Assembly (NCBI GenBank): GCA_964468045.1
Contig: CAYXTO010000015.1
Location: forward strand, 23,927 to 87,926
Direction of reading: 5' to 3'
Source of the DNA: JAWKXU01 sp964468045
GTDB lineage: Bacteria > Pseudomonadota > Alphaproteobacteria > Sphingomonadales > Sphingomonadaceae
DNA: 64,000 nucleotides
Of the stretch, positions 34,854 through 43,961 are shown piece by piece. Made by a program: the position numbers and the translations under genes. Each line of letters opens with the position of its first letter. Positions within the stretch are counted from its first letter, which is position 1. The notes beneath the pieces are model-generated. The model made no database searches. It saw only the letters and a list, made by a program, of their open reading frames with translations, and was not told where the DNA came from.

Positions 34854-34975
34854 CCTGCGTTTTCCGCTAGTGGGGATGTGCGACCCGAAGGGCTCAACGC
34901 GCCGCCGCAAGCGTGCTGCAGAGAGTTCCTCACCTTCAAGGCAGTCCCGTCCGCGTGGCGGGGCTGCCTTTTTTT
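34854..34975 (+). ncRNA. Candidate small RNA upstream of the suf operon
   Basis: A free-standing strong terminator on the plus strand ends at 34975, but the upstream protein gene (pyrD) runs the other way, so something non-coding must be transcribed into it. A TACAAT hexamer at 34842-34847 could be the -10, giving a start near 34854 and an RNA of about 120 nt; the -35 is weak. The RNA can close a 7-bp stem GTGGGGA / TCCTCAC (34870-34876, 34927-34933, one G-U) around small hairpins (CCC-GAA-GGG; ACGC/GCGT) before the terminator. An attenuated suf leader is the alternative. Confidence 0.55.
34938..34975 (+). terminator. Rho-independent terminator before the suf operon
   Basis: AAGGCAG (34938-34944) pairs with CTGCCTT (34964-34970), extended inward by a U-G pair and CCCG / CGGG around a 9-nt loop, and followed by seven Ts (34969-34975). 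This is the second strongest intrinsic terminator in the window. It is about 100 bp before the Rrf2 start codon. Confidence 0.88.
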
Positions 34976-35005
34976 CGCGCGTTTCCTTCCCCTTAAGCGC
35001 CACGA

Positions 35006-35033
35006 TTGCAATCCTGTGGTCTCATCCCTAGAT
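35006..35033 (+). promoter_or_regulatory. Possible promoter of the Rrf2-suf operon
   Basis: TTGCAA (35006-35011), a 16-bp spacer and CTAGAT (35028-35033), about 45 bp before the Rrf2 ATG. Just after it is the imperfect dyad ATCG...CGAT within 35037-35052, which could be a regulator site. Both hexamers are imperfect. Confidence 0.4.
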
Positions 35034-35077
35034 GAAATCGGAGTGATTCGATCTTATTTAAGCGGAGTGCAGGATTC

Positions 35078-35496
35078 ATGCGGCTTTCCAGCATGGCCGA
35101 TTATGCCGTGGTAACGATGAGCGCGGCGGCGCGTCATTGCGGCGGCACGCGCGTTTCCGCCGCGCAATTGGCGGAGGAAACCGGGCTGCCCGCGCCCACC
35201 GTGCAGAAGCTGGTCAGCCTGTTGAGCGCGGCCGGCCTGCTGCGCTCCATCCGCGGCGCGGGCGGCGGGCTCCAGCTTGCCCGGCCGGCCGCGGCGATTT
35301 CCCTTGCCGATATCGTCGAAGCGGTGGAAGGGCCGATTGCCCTGACCGCCTGTATCGAAGCCGGACGCCACGATTGCGGGCTGGAGAAATCCTGCAGCGT
35401 CCGCCCGCATTGGCCTTTGGTGAATGAGGCGCTACGGGGCGCGCTCGCCCAGGTGCCGCTCACCCGGCTTTCCGCAATGCCCGTGGGGGCCCACGC

Positions 35497-35500
<4 letters not shown>
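35078..35500 (+). CDS. Rrf2-family regulator of the suf operon (SufR/IscR-like)
   Basis: A 140-residue winged-helix regulator that probably senses Fe-S status. Its helix-turn-helix is VSAAQLAEETGLPAPTVQKLVSLLSAAGLL at about 26-55. Three cysteines in the IscR pattern, Cys92, Cys100 and Cys106 (ACIEAGRHDCGLEKSC), can hold a cluster. It is the first gene of the suf operon and its stop overlaps the sufB start (ATGA), so autoregulation of the operon is likely. Confidence 0.9.
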
Positions 35501-36968
<1,468 letters not shown>

Positions 36969-36972
<4 letters not shown>

Positions 36973-37529
36973 GCACGCGTCCGAAACTTACCCTTCGCGA
37001 TGAGGCGCACCGCACGAACACCCCTCCCCTGCAGGGGAGGGGCCGGGGGTGGGGAATCTCGGCGGAACGCCTTGCCCGCCTGCATGAATATGCCCGGGAT
37101 ATGCGCCGGAATCCCACGGAACCGGAGCGCCTTTTGTGGTCCCGCCTGAAAGGGCAGCAATTGGGCGGCTTCAAGTTTCGCCGCCAGCAGGTAGTCGGCT
37201 CGGCCATCGTCGACTTCGCTTGCCCTGCCCGTTGGCTATGCGTCGAGGTTGACGGCGAAACCCATGTGAACCCCGAAGTGGACGCGCTCCGCGACCGCAA
37301 GCTGACGGACGTTGGCTTGCGCGTTCTGCGGTTCTCCAACCGGCAGGTGATGGAAGAACTCGACGGTGTTTGCGAGGCGATCCTTCTGGAACTGCAAAAG
37401 CCGTTCGATCGGCGCGAGGCGCAGAGGCAGGCGGCGCACCGCACGGCTTCTCCCCACCCCTCGATCCCCTCCCCTCAAGGGGAGGGGCAAGAATGGCCCC
37501 AGAAGGACGAAAATGCTCCAAATCACTAA
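36969..37529 (+). CDS. DUF559 endonuclease-like protein inserted between sufB and sufC
   Basis: The frame starts in an ATGA overlap with the sufB stop and overlaps the sufC start by 17 nt. Only residues about 37-140 look like protein: a DUF559 (very-short-patch-repair-like, PD-(D/E)XK) domain with NPTEPERLLWSRLKGQQLGGFKFRRQQVVGSAIVDFAC and VEVDGETH, including the acidic residues of the nuclease core. The first 35 residues (with PPLQGRGRGWG) and the last 30 (PHPSIPSPQGEGQEW) are translations of 22-bp palindromes. A later in-frame ATG is at 37101. The gene is not part of normal SUF systems and is probably a mobile or repeat-associated passenger. Confidence 0.8.
37004..37016 (+). repeat. 13-bp direct repeat, left copy
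   Basis: GGCGCACCGCACG, identical to 37433-37445. It lies 4 bp before the left palindrome. Confidence 0.7.
37021..37042. repeat. Left 22-bp palindrome flanking DUF559
   Basis: A perfect palindrome with arms CCCCTCCCCTG and CAGGGGAGGGG. It is followed by GGGGGTGGGG, which is repeated in inverted form before the right palindrome. It lies inside the long DUF559 frame. Confidence 0.9.
37433..37445 (+). repeat. 13-bp direct repeat, right copy
   Basis: GGCGCACCGCACG, identical to 37004-37016 and 20 bp before the right palindrome. Confidence 0.7.
37466..37487. repeat. Right 22-bp palindrome flanking DUF559
   Basis: The arms CCCCTCCCCT and AGGGGAGGGG flank the dinucleotide CA. It is preceded by CTCCCCACCCCT, the inverted match to the G-rich run after the left palindrome, so the two units face each other around the nuclease domain. 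It ends 25 bp before the sufC start. Confidence 0.9.
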
Positions 37530-38256
37530 CCTCCACGCCACGGTCGGTGGCGCAGAAATCCTCAGGGGCCTCTCGCTCACCGTCAATGCGGGCGAGGTCC
37601 ATGCCATCATGGGGCCCAATGGCGCAGGCAAGTCGACGCTGTCCTATGTGCTGGGCGGACGGCCGGGCTATGAGGTGACCGGAGGCTCGGTGACCTTCGA
37701 CGGGCAGGATCTGCTAGCGCTGGAGCCGCATGAGCGCGCGGCCGCCGGCCTGTTCCTGGGCTTCCAGTATCCGGTCGAGATCCCGGGCGTCTCCAATGTC
37801 CAGTTCCTGCGCGAGGCGCTGAACGCACAGCGCAAGGCGCGGGGGGAGGAGCCGCTCTCGGGCGGCGATTTCCTCAAGCTCGCGCGTGAGAAGGCCGGGC
37901 TGCTCAGGCTCGACATGGAGATGCTCAAGCGCCCGGTGAACGTCGGCTTTTCCGGGGGTGAGAAGAAGCGGGCGGAAATGGTCCAGATGGGCATTCTCGA
38001 TCCCAAATTCGCGGTGCTGGACGAGACCGACAGCGGCCTCGACATCGACGCGCTGCGCGTGGTCGGCGAAGGCATCAACGCGATCATGCGCAAGCCCGAC
38101 CGGGGCGTGCTGCTGATCACGCACTACCAGCGGCTGCTCGATTATGTGAAGCCGGACCGGGTGCATGTCCTTGCCAAGGGCCGGATCGTGACGTCCGGCG
38201 GGCCGGAACTGGCGCTCCGGCTCGAGCAGGAAGGCTATGAGGCGGTAGCGGCGTGA
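37513..38256 (+). CDS. sufC: Fe-S cluster assembly ATPase SufC
   Basis: ABC-type ATPase of the SufBC2D complex. It has 247 residues. Walker A GPNGAGKST is at 34-42, the signature NVGFSGGEKKRAEM near 154-167 and Walker B FAVLDETDSGLD near 174-185 as in SufC. AAGGA lies 6 nt before the ATG. The start lies inside the last codons of the DUF559 frame; its ribosome site is therefore just downstream of a strong palindrome. Confidence 0.95.
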   Translation: MLQITNLHATVGGAEILRGLSLTVNAGEVHAIMGPNGAGKSTLSYVLGGRPGYEVTGGSVTFDGQDLLALEPHERAAAGLFLGFQYPVEIPGVSNVQFLREALNAQRKARGEEPLSGGDFLKLAREKAGLLRLDMEMLKRPVNVGFSGGEKKRAEMVQMGILDPKFAVLDETDSGLDIDALRVVGEGINAIMRKPDRGVLLITHYQRLLDYVKPDRVHVLAKGRIVTSGGPELALRLEQEGYEAVAA

Positions 38257-39029
38257 GCGAAGCGGCCATCATTCCCCTGGCCCGCCCCTCCAACCGGGAC
38301 GAGGAGTGGCGCTATGCTGACCCCGCTTTCCTGGCGGGGGCGGATGGGGCGGCGCTTGCCCAGTGGCGCACGCTCGATGTCCCGGCCGGGGAGATCGCGC
38401 AGGAAGTCCGCACCGTGCTGCCGGGCGATGCCGCCGGCGGCCGGGTGGACCGGCTGCGCGTCCATGTCGGCAAGGATGGCCGGTTCGCCATGTTCGTGAC
38501 CAATGCCGGCGCTGCCTATTCCCGGGTCGAGGTCGAGGTGACGCTGGAGGAAGGCGCGCATTTCGAATTCGGCGGCGTGACCATCGGCGGCGGGGACAAT
38601 GTCCAGGAATTCGTCACGCGCACGATCCATGCGGCGCCCGGCGCAAGCTCGAACCAGACGGTGCGGGCGGTGCAATGGGGTCGTTCGACCGGCAATTTCC
38701 TGGGCCGGATCGAAGTCGCGCGCGATGCGCAGCAGACCGATGCCGCGCAGAATTTCAGGGCGATCCTGCTGGAAAAGGGCGCTACGGCCAATACCAAGCC
38801 GGAGCTGGAAATCTTCGCCGACGACGTGAAATGCGTGCATGGCGCGGCGATCGGCGCGCTGGACGAGACGGCGGGCTTCTACATGGCGGCGCGCGGGCTT
38901 CCGCCCGAGATCGCGCGCAAGCTGCTGGTCCGCGCCTTCGTCGCGGATGCCTTCGCCGGCATTGCGGACGAGGCGACCCGCGAAGCCATGCTGGATCAGG
39001 CCCTCTCCGTATTGGGAGATGCGGTGTGA
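38253..39029 (+). CDS. sufD: Fe-S cluster assembly protein SufD
   Basis: Partner of SufB in the scaffold complex. It has 258 residues, short compared with E. coli SufD (423), as usual in sphingomonads where the N-terminal helical domain is reduced. ARPSNRDEEWRYADP near 10-24 and ADDVKCVHGAAIGALDETAGFYMAARGLP near 190-218 with the conserved Cys and His are family features. It starts at GTG in a GTGA overlap with the sufC stop. Confidence 0.92.
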   Translation: MSEAAIIPLARPSNRDEEWRYADPAFLAGADGAALAQWRTLDVPAGEIAQEVRTVLPGDAAGGRVDRLRVHVGKDGRFAMFVTNAGAAYSRVEVEVTLEEGAHFEFGGVTIGGGDNVQEFVTRTIHAAPGASSNQTVRAVQWGRSTGNFLGRIEVARDAQQTDAAQNFRAILLEKGATANTKPELEIFADDVKCVHGAAIGALDETAGFYMAARGLPPEIARKLLVRAFVADAFAGIADEATREAMLDQALSVLGDAV

Positions 39030-40246
39030 GCGACACCGCGACCCTCAGCCGCAAGGCCGATTTCCCGGGGCTGGCCGTTCCGGAGGGTGGGGCCTGGCAT
39101 TATCTCGATTCCGCGGCGACCGCGCAGAAGCCGCAGGCGGTACTGGATGCGGCGGCGCGGGCGATGGGGCGCGATTATGCAACCGTGCATCGCGGGGTCT
39201 ATGCGCGTTCGGCGGATATGACCCTGGCGTTCGAGGCGGCGCGGCGGCGGGTCGCGCAATTCATCGGCGGCGCGGAAGACGAGGTGGTGTTCACTCGCGG
39301 CGCGACCGAGGCGATCAATCTGGTCGCGCAGAGCTGGGGGCAGGCGAACCTCAAGGCCGGGGACCGCATCCTCCTTTCGGTGCTGGAGCATCATTCCAAC
39401 ATCGTGCCGTGGCAATTGCTGCGCGACCGGACCGGGGTGGCAATCGACGTCTGCCCGCTGACCGATGACGGCAGGATCGATCTCGATGCGGCGGAACGGA
39501 TGCTGACGCCGCAGCACCGGCTGGTCGCCCTCGCCCATGTGTCCAATGTCCTCGGCTCCACGCTGGATGTGCGGCGCGCGGCCGATCTCGCCCATGCGGC
39601 CGGCGCGAAGATCCTGATCGACGGTTGCCAGGCCGTGCCCCGGCTGGCGGTGGATGTCGCCACGCTGGATTGCGATTTCTACGTGTTCTCGGCGCACAAG
39701 CTCTATGGCCCGACCGGGATCGGGGCCTTGTGGGCGCGCCGGGAAATCCTGGAAGCGATGCCGCCCTGGCAGGGGGGCGGCTCGATGATCGACCGGGTGA
39801 CGTTCGAACGGACGACCTATGCCCCTCCGCCCCAGCGGTTCGAGGCGGGAACTCCCGCCATCGTGGAAGCGATCGCGCTCCACGCCGTGATCGATTACGT
39901 GGACGCGATCGGCCTGCCGGCGGTTCACGCGCACGAACTGGCGCTGGTGTCGCGCATGCGTGATGCGATGCGCGGGATGAACGATATCCGGCTGTTCGGC
40001 CCGGAGGATTCGGCGGGGATCGTCAGTTTCGCGATGGAAGGGGTGCATCCGCACGATCTCGGCACCATATTGGATGAGGAAGGCGTCGCGATCCGCGCCG
40101 GCCACCATTGCGCGCAGCCGCTGATGGACCATCTGGGCGTGCCGGCGACGGCGCGCGCGAGCTTCGGCATTTACAGCGATGAAGGCGATATCGACGCCCT
40201 GCTGCGCGGCATCGAGCGCACCAGGCGGATTTTCGCCAGAGGATAA
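39026..40246 (+). CDS. sufS: Cysteine desulfurase SufS
   Basis: PLP enzyme that takes sulfur from cysteine for cluster assembly. It has 406 residues from GTG in a GTGA overlap with sufD. YLDSAATAQKP near 26-36, the PLP Lys225 in FSAHKLYGPTG, and the persulfide Cys in RAGHHCAQPLM near 357-367 are seen. A longer frame extends back into sufD and was excluded. Its usual activator (SufE or SufU) is not in this operon. Confidence 0.95.
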   Translation: MSDTATLSRKADFPGLAVPEGGAWHYLDSAATAQKPQAVLDAAARAMGRDYATVHRGVYARSADMTLAFEAARRRVAQFIGGAEDEVVFTRGATEAINLVAQSWGQANLKAGDRILLSVLEHHSNIVPWQLLRDRTGVAIDVCPLTDDGRIDLDAAERMLTPQHRLVALAHVSNVLGSTLDVRRAADLAHAAGAKILIDGCQAVPRLAVDVATLDCDFYVFSAHKLYGPTGIGALWARREILEAMPPWQGGGSMIDRVTFERTTYAPPPQRFEAGTPAIVEAIALHAVIDYVDAIGLPAVHAHELALVSRMRDAMRGMNDIRLFGPEDSAGIVSFAMEGVHPHDLGTILDEEGVAIRAGHHCAQPLMDHLGVPATARASFGIYSDEGDIDALLRGIERTRRIFARG

Positions 40247-40731
40247 TGAGCATGAGCGAGGACACCGAAAAGACATTCGCGATCGAGGAAGTGAACGGCG
40301 TTGCGCCGCCCCCTCGCGCGCGGGTGGACGAGGCGGAGAGCCCGGCCGAGAAGCTGGGGCGCAAGCGGGACTATCTGGAGGGCTTCCTCAAGGAACAGCC
40401 GGCCGGGATTTCTGCGGGCGAACCGGGCGGCGATCTCTACGAAGCGGTGGTCGCCGCGCTGCGCGAGATCTACGATCCGGAAATTCCCGTGAATATCTAC
40501 GATCTCGGCCTTATCTATAATGTGGAGGTCACCTCCGAAGCCGATGTCGCGGTGACCATGACCTTGACCACGCCGCATTGCCCGGTGGCCGAAAGCATGC
40601 CGAGCGAAGTGGAACTGCGCGTCGGCAGCGTGCCGGGCGTGCGCGGGGCCGAGGTCAATCTGGTGTGGGACCCGCCATGGGATCCGGCCAAGATGAGCGA
40701 CGAGGCGCGGCTCGAACTGGGGATGTTGTGA
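40246..40731 (+). CDS. sufT: SUF-associated MIP18-family protein SufT
   Basis: 161 residues. The DUF59/MIP18 domain is at about 62-160: VVAALREIYDPEIPVNIYDLGLIYNVEV, LTTPHCPVAESMPSEVELRV with the conserved Cys, and VNLVWDPPWDP. SufT proteins take part in Fe-S protein maturation. The start overlaps the sufS stop by one base (TAATG); a second ATG follows two codons later. Confidence 0.9.
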   Translation: MSMSEDTEKTFAIEEVNGVAPPPRARVDEAESPAEKLGRKRDYLEGFLKEQPAGISAGEPGGDLYEAVVAALREIYDPEIPVNIYDLGLIYNVEVTSEADVAVTMTLTTPHCPVAESMPSEVELRVGSVPGVRGAEVNLVWDPPWDPAKMSDEARLELGML

Positions 40732-41090
40732 TGACGACGCAAACCAAGACCCGTGCGCGGCCGGCCGCCGTATTGCTGACGCCGTCGGCCGAAGCGCGCA
40801 TTGCCGAACTGATGGCGAAGGCCCCCGCCGATGCGATCGGGGTCAAGCTGTCGACTCCGCGCCGGGGCTGTTCCGGCCTGGCCTATTCGGTTGATTACGT
40901 GACCGAAGCCGATCCCATGGACGAGCGGATCGAGACGCCGGGCGGCGCCTTCTTCATCGACGGGGCCAGCGTGCTCTACCTGATCGGCTCGACGATGGAC
41001 TGGCAGGAAGATGATTTCAGCGCCGGCTTCGTGTTCCAGAACCCCAATGCCACCGGCACCTGCGGCTGCGGCGAGAGCTTCACCGTCTGA
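40731..41090 (+). CDS. sufA: A-type Fe-S carrier SufA/IscA-like
   Basis: 119 residues of the HesB/IscA family. The three ligand cysteines are Cys47 (RRGCSGLAY), Cys111 and Cys113 (GTCGCGESF). A 12-residue basic N-terminal extension precedes the conserved VLLTPSAEARI. It is the last suf gene: the ATG overlaps the sufT stop (TGATG) and a strong terminator follows at 38 bp. Together with erpA it gives at least two A-type carriers. Confidence 0.9.
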   Translation: MTTQTKTRARPAAVLLTPSAEARIAELMAKAPADAIGVKLSTPRRGCSGLAYSVDYVTEADPMDERIETPGGAFFIDGASVLYLIGSTMDWQEDDFSAGFVFQNPNATGTCGCGESFTV

Positions 41091-41127
41091 TCCTGATTTG
41101 TCAGCGTATTTTCCCCGAATTTCCATT

Positions 41128-41158
41128 GCCCGTCGATCTCGTGATCGGCGGGCTTTTT
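41128..41158 (+). terminator. Rho-independent terminator of the suf operon
   Basis: GCCCGTCGATC (41128-41138) pairs with GATCGGCGGGC (41143-41153), with one U-G pair and loop TCGT, followed by five Ts. It ends the suf transcript before the toxin-antitoxin promoter. Confidence 0.9.
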
Positions 41159-41178
41159 CCTGGCACAGCACTGCAATC

Positions 41179-41220
41179 TTGCCAAATGGCATATTATCTC
41201 CTATATCCTGCCAATAGGAG
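41179..41220 (+). promoter_or_regulatory. Promoter, operator and leader hairpin of the RES-Xre module
   Basis: TTGCCA (41179-41184), a 17-bp spacer, then TATATC (41202-41207) form a good promoter 21 bp before the antitoxin ATG. The palindrome TGCCA-AA-TGGCA (41180-41191) covers the -35 and further TGGCA/TGCCA half sites lie at 41161 and 41209, fitting operators for the antitoxin. CTCCTAT (41198-41204) and ATAGGAG (41214-41220) are complementary, and the right arm is the ribosome site. Confidence 0.7.
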
Positions 41221-41227
41221 AAAGCGC

Positions 41228-41638
41228 ATGCTGCAGGAAATCCCTCGTACCCATGCGGAGCCGCACAATCCCCGGATCACTCCGGAGGAAGCGCGGGCCG
41301 CGGCCCGGGCGGTGGTGAACCTGTTCGCCCGCTGGGAGCTGACGGAGGAGGAAGCCTGCGAAATCCTGGGCGGGCTTTCGTTGCGCACCTATGCCCGCTG
41401 GAAGAAGGGGGAGTTCGGCCGGATCGACCGCGACCTTGCCACCCGGCTTTCGCTGCTGCTCGGCATCCACAAAGGGTTGCGCTATCTCTATCGCGATGTC
41501 GAACAGGCCTATCGCTGGGTGAGGAAGCCGAACGCGGTCTTCGCCGGGCAGCGCGCGCTCGACGTGATGCTCGGCGGCTCGATCTTCGCCCTGCAGCGGG
41601 TGCGCGCCTATCTCGATGCGGAGCGGGGCGGCTGGTGA
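41228..41638 (+). CDS. Xre/MbcA/ParS-family antitoxin
   Basis: A 136-residue antitoxin. The N-terminal helix-turn-helix region is near 33-70 (WELTEEEACEILGGLSLRTYARWKKGE) and the C-terminal toxin-binding domain (DUF2384) near 75-136 contains PNAVFAGQRALDVMLGGSIFALQRVRAYLDAERGGW. It neutralises the RES toxin encoded next and probably represses its own promoter. AGGAGA lies 6 nt before the ATG. The stop overlaps the toxin's GTG start. Confidence 0.9.
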   Translation: MLQEIPRTHAEPHNPRITPEEARAAARAVVNLFARWELTEEEACEILGGLSLRTYARWKKGEFGRIDRDLATRLSLLLGIHKGLRYLYRDVEQAYRWVRKPNAVFAGQRALDVMLGGSIFALQRVRAYLDAERGGW

Positions 41639-42339
41639 ATGCCGCCCGCGATGCCCTGCCCGAGGTTCATGTGCGATGGGACCGGGCCTTCCGCCTGATC
41701 CGCACCATCCATCCGCCCGTTGACCTGTTCGAGGATATTGCCGACCCGAGGGATTGGGAGGCGCTGGCCTCGGTCGAAAGCAAGACCAATCCCCGGCTGG
41801 TCGAAAGCATCGGCCGGCTGGATCTGGTGCCTGCGAAGCGGCGCGTGGCCGGCCCCGGCGCCAGCCTGGTGATGGCGCCTTTCGTGCATGTCAGCGTCGA
41901 CCGGCCCGGCCGCTTCACGGCGGGCGAATATGGCGTCTACAGTGCCGGCGACAGCGAGGAAGTGGCGCTGCGCGAAGTGGCCTTCCACCAGGCCCGGCTG
42001 ATGCGCAGCACGGGCGAAGGGCCGGGCTGGCATTCGCAGTTCCGCATGATGGTGGGCCCTGTGGACCGCCTGTTCGTGGATTTGCGGGAGCGCGCCGATT
42101 GCCACGACCCTGCGGACTGGAGCGTGCCGCAGCGCCTTGCCGCCCGATTGCGCGCGGACGGAGCGGACGGGGTTCACTACAATTCGGTGCGCTGCCCGGG
42201 CGGGCTGTGCATAGGGGCATTCTGGCCGGACGCCGTGGGCATTCCGCAGCAGGCCGATCATTATGAGCTGCATTGGGATGGCGAGCGGGTGGACCGGGTG
42301 CTCAACCGGCGGACCAGGGTGGAATTCGCCCTGGCCTGA
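41635..42339 (+). CDS. RES-domain toxin (NAD-consuming family)
   Basis: 234 residues starting at GTG in a GTGA overlap with the antitoxin. The RES residues are visible: Arg in FRLIRT near 19-24, Glu in EYGVYSAGDSEEVALREVAFH near 103-120 and Ser in HYNSVRCPGGLCIGAFWPD near 178-196. Characterised RES toxins (MbcT, ParT, Res) degrade or transfer NAD+. The layout and overlap make this a complete type II pair. Confidence 0.9.
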   Translation: MNAARDALPEVHVRWDRAFRLIRTIHPPVDLFEDIADPRDWEALASVESKTNPRLVESIGRLDLVPAKRRVAGPGASLVMAPFVHVSVDRPGRFTAGEYGVYSAGDSEEVALREVAFHQARLMRSTGEGPGWHSQFRMMVGPVDRLFVDLRERADCHDPADWSVPQRLAARLRADGADGVHYNSVRCPGGLCIGAFWPDAVGIPQQADHYELHWDGERVDRVLNRRTRVEFALA

Positions 42340-42378
42340 AACGCGTCCGAGCAGTCAGGCGAGTTCCATTTCCTGGCC

Positions 42379-42810
42379 CTATTTCCTGAGCGCGGCGACG
42401 CAGGCGGCGCGGTCCACGTCCTGCCCGTCGCTGGCCCGGCGCGCGTCCACATAGGCGGCCTTGGGTTCCGACTTCGGCGCGGGCGGATAGAGATAGATGT
42501 CGAGGACGCAGGCCTGGCCGCTGAACTGCAGCTTGCGCGCGTCGCCTTCCCATACATCGAGCCGCGCCTGGCCGAATTGCCGGGTGAGCGAGGGAACGTC
42601 GGCGCCGATCACCCCTTCCAGGCCGGGCGCTTCCATCACCCGGGCGGCGCGCCAGCTGGGCGTGGGCGGCGGCGCGGGCTTGGTGGCGGGAACGCCCCGG
42701 GCGGGCGCGGGCTGGGCGCTCACGCTCTTGACCGGGGCTTGCCCTCCGGCTCCGCCACAGGCCGCGAGCAGGGGCAGCAGGCAAAGGGACAGATTGATCT
42801 TGTGCCGCAT
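42379..42810 (-). CDS. Predicted lipoprotein, unknown
   Basis: 143 residues. The signal MRHKINLSLCLLPLLAAC has a lipobox with Cys18. A proline/alanine-rich linker to about 52 is followed by a compact domain (VIGADVPSLTRQFGQARLDVWEGDARKLQFSGQACVLDIYLYP) that resembles small periplasmic domains with two cysteines. The ATG with GGAG upstream was chosen over a GTG one codon earlier. It is convergent with the RES gene and divergent from the sugar-kinase gene. Confidence 0.7.
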   Translation of the reverse strand: MRHKINLSLCLLPLLAACGGAGGQAPVKSVSAQPAPARGVPATKPAPPPTPSWRAARVMEAPGLEGVIGADVPSLTRQFGQARLDVWEGDARKLQFSGQACVLDIYLYPPAPKSEPKAAYVDARRASDGQDVDRAACVAALRK

Positions 42811-42964
42811 CACCCGCTCCTTTCATGCGATCGCCGGCATGGCCTGAGCGCAAGTGGCGCGCACACGCCGCCAAGTCAACGCGGCGTGCTGCGATCTGCC
42901 GCCTTGGCCTTGCCGCATCGAGCGGGTAAGGGGCGCAGCAAATACTCTCTGCAAGGGAAACCGC

Positions 42965-43960
42965 ATGTCCGCTCCTCGATACGATGTTCTCGCCATCGGC
43001 AATGCCATTGTCGATGTGATGTCTCCCTGCGAGGATGAATTGATCGAGGAATTGGGCCTTGCCCGGGGGGGCATGACGCTGGTCGATACGGACCGGGCGC
43101 ATGAGCTGTATGACGCGATGGGCCCGGCCCGGGAGATTTCCGGGGGCTCGGCCGCCAATACGCTGGCCGGCCTGTCCGCGCTGGGGGCGCAATGCGCCTT
43201 CATCGGCCAGGTTGCCGATGACCAGCTCGGAGAGGTCTTTGCCCACGATATCCGGGCGGTCGGCATCGATTTCGATTCCCCCGTCCGCCCCGGCCCGCCC
43301 TCCACCGGGCGCTGCCTGATCTTCGTCACCTCCGACGGCCAGCGGACCATGAACACCTATCTCGGCGCGTCCCAGTTCCTGCCGGCCGAAGCGCTGGACG
43401 AGGCGCTGATCGCCAGCGCCGCCATCCTCTACCTCGAAGGCTATCTGTGGGACCCGGAACAGCCGCGCGCCGCGATGCGCAAGGCAATCGCCGCTGCCCG
43501 CGCGGCCGGGCGCAAGGTGGCCTTCACCCTGTCCGACGCCTTCGTGATCGACCGGCATGGCGACGATTTCCGCGCGCTGATCGATGCCGGGGAGATCGAC
43601 ATCCTGTTCGCCAACAAGGTGGAACTGGCCGCGCTGACCGGCGAAGACGATCTGGAAGCGGGGCTGGCTGCGCTGGCGCCGAAACTGCCTGTGCTGGTCG
43701 TTACGCGCAGCGAGGAAGGGGCCATCGCGATCAGCGGCGGCGAACGGGCCGAGATCGCGGCCGAGCCGGTGGAGCATGTCGTCGACACGACCGGCGCGGG
43801 CGACCTGTTCGCAGCCGGCTTTCTTGCCGGTCTGGTGCGGGGCGAGGAACTCGGGCGATGCCTGAAGATGGGCGCGGTGGCGGCCGGGGAGGTGATTTCC
43901 CATTTCGGCGCGCGCCCGGAAACGGATCTGCAGGCGCTGATGAAGGCGCGGCTGGGCTGA
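42965..43960 (+). CDS. PfkB-family kinase, adenosine-kinase-like
   Basis: 331 residues. GNAIVDVMSPCEDELIEELGLARGGMTLVD at about 11-40, SGGSAANTLAGLSALG near 59-74 and the catalytic DTTGAGDLFAAGFLAG near 275-290 with its Asp base are seen. The N-terminal block fits the alphaproteobacterial adenosine kinase-like group of the PfkB family. The phosphate acceptor cannot be read from the sequence alone. An in-frame extension upstream was excluded. Confidence 0.88.
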   Translation: MSAPRYDVLAIGNAIVDVMSPCEDELIEELGLARGGMTLVDTDRAHELYDAMGPAREISGGSAANTLAGLSALGAQCAFIGQVADDQLGEVFAHDIRAVGIDFDSPVRPGPPSTGRCLIFVTSDGQRTMNTYLGASQFLPAEALDEALIASAAILYLEGYLWDPEQPRAAMRKAIAAARAAGRKVAFTLSDAFVIDRHGDDFRALIDAGEIDILFANKVELAALTGEDDLEAGLAALAPKLPVLVVTRSEEGAIAISGGERAEIAAEPVEHVVDTTGAGDLFAAGFLAGLVRGEELGRCLKMGAVAAGEVISHFGARPETDLQALMKARLG

Positions 43961-43961
43961 T

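Larger units (their letters stand above)
34732..35077. other. Intergenic region between pyrD and the suf operon
   Basis: A 346-bp stretch without a protein gene. It holds, left to right: the pyrD upstream region, a possible -10 (TACAAT 34842-34847), a candidate small RNA ending in a strong terminator (34938-34975), and a probable promoter for the Rrf2-suf operon (35006-35033). Confidence 0.7.

Noticed and set aside
38363..39025. Upstream extension of the sufS frame into sufD
   Set aside because: SufS homology begins at the GTG at 39026, which overlaps the sufD stop as in the other suf junctions.
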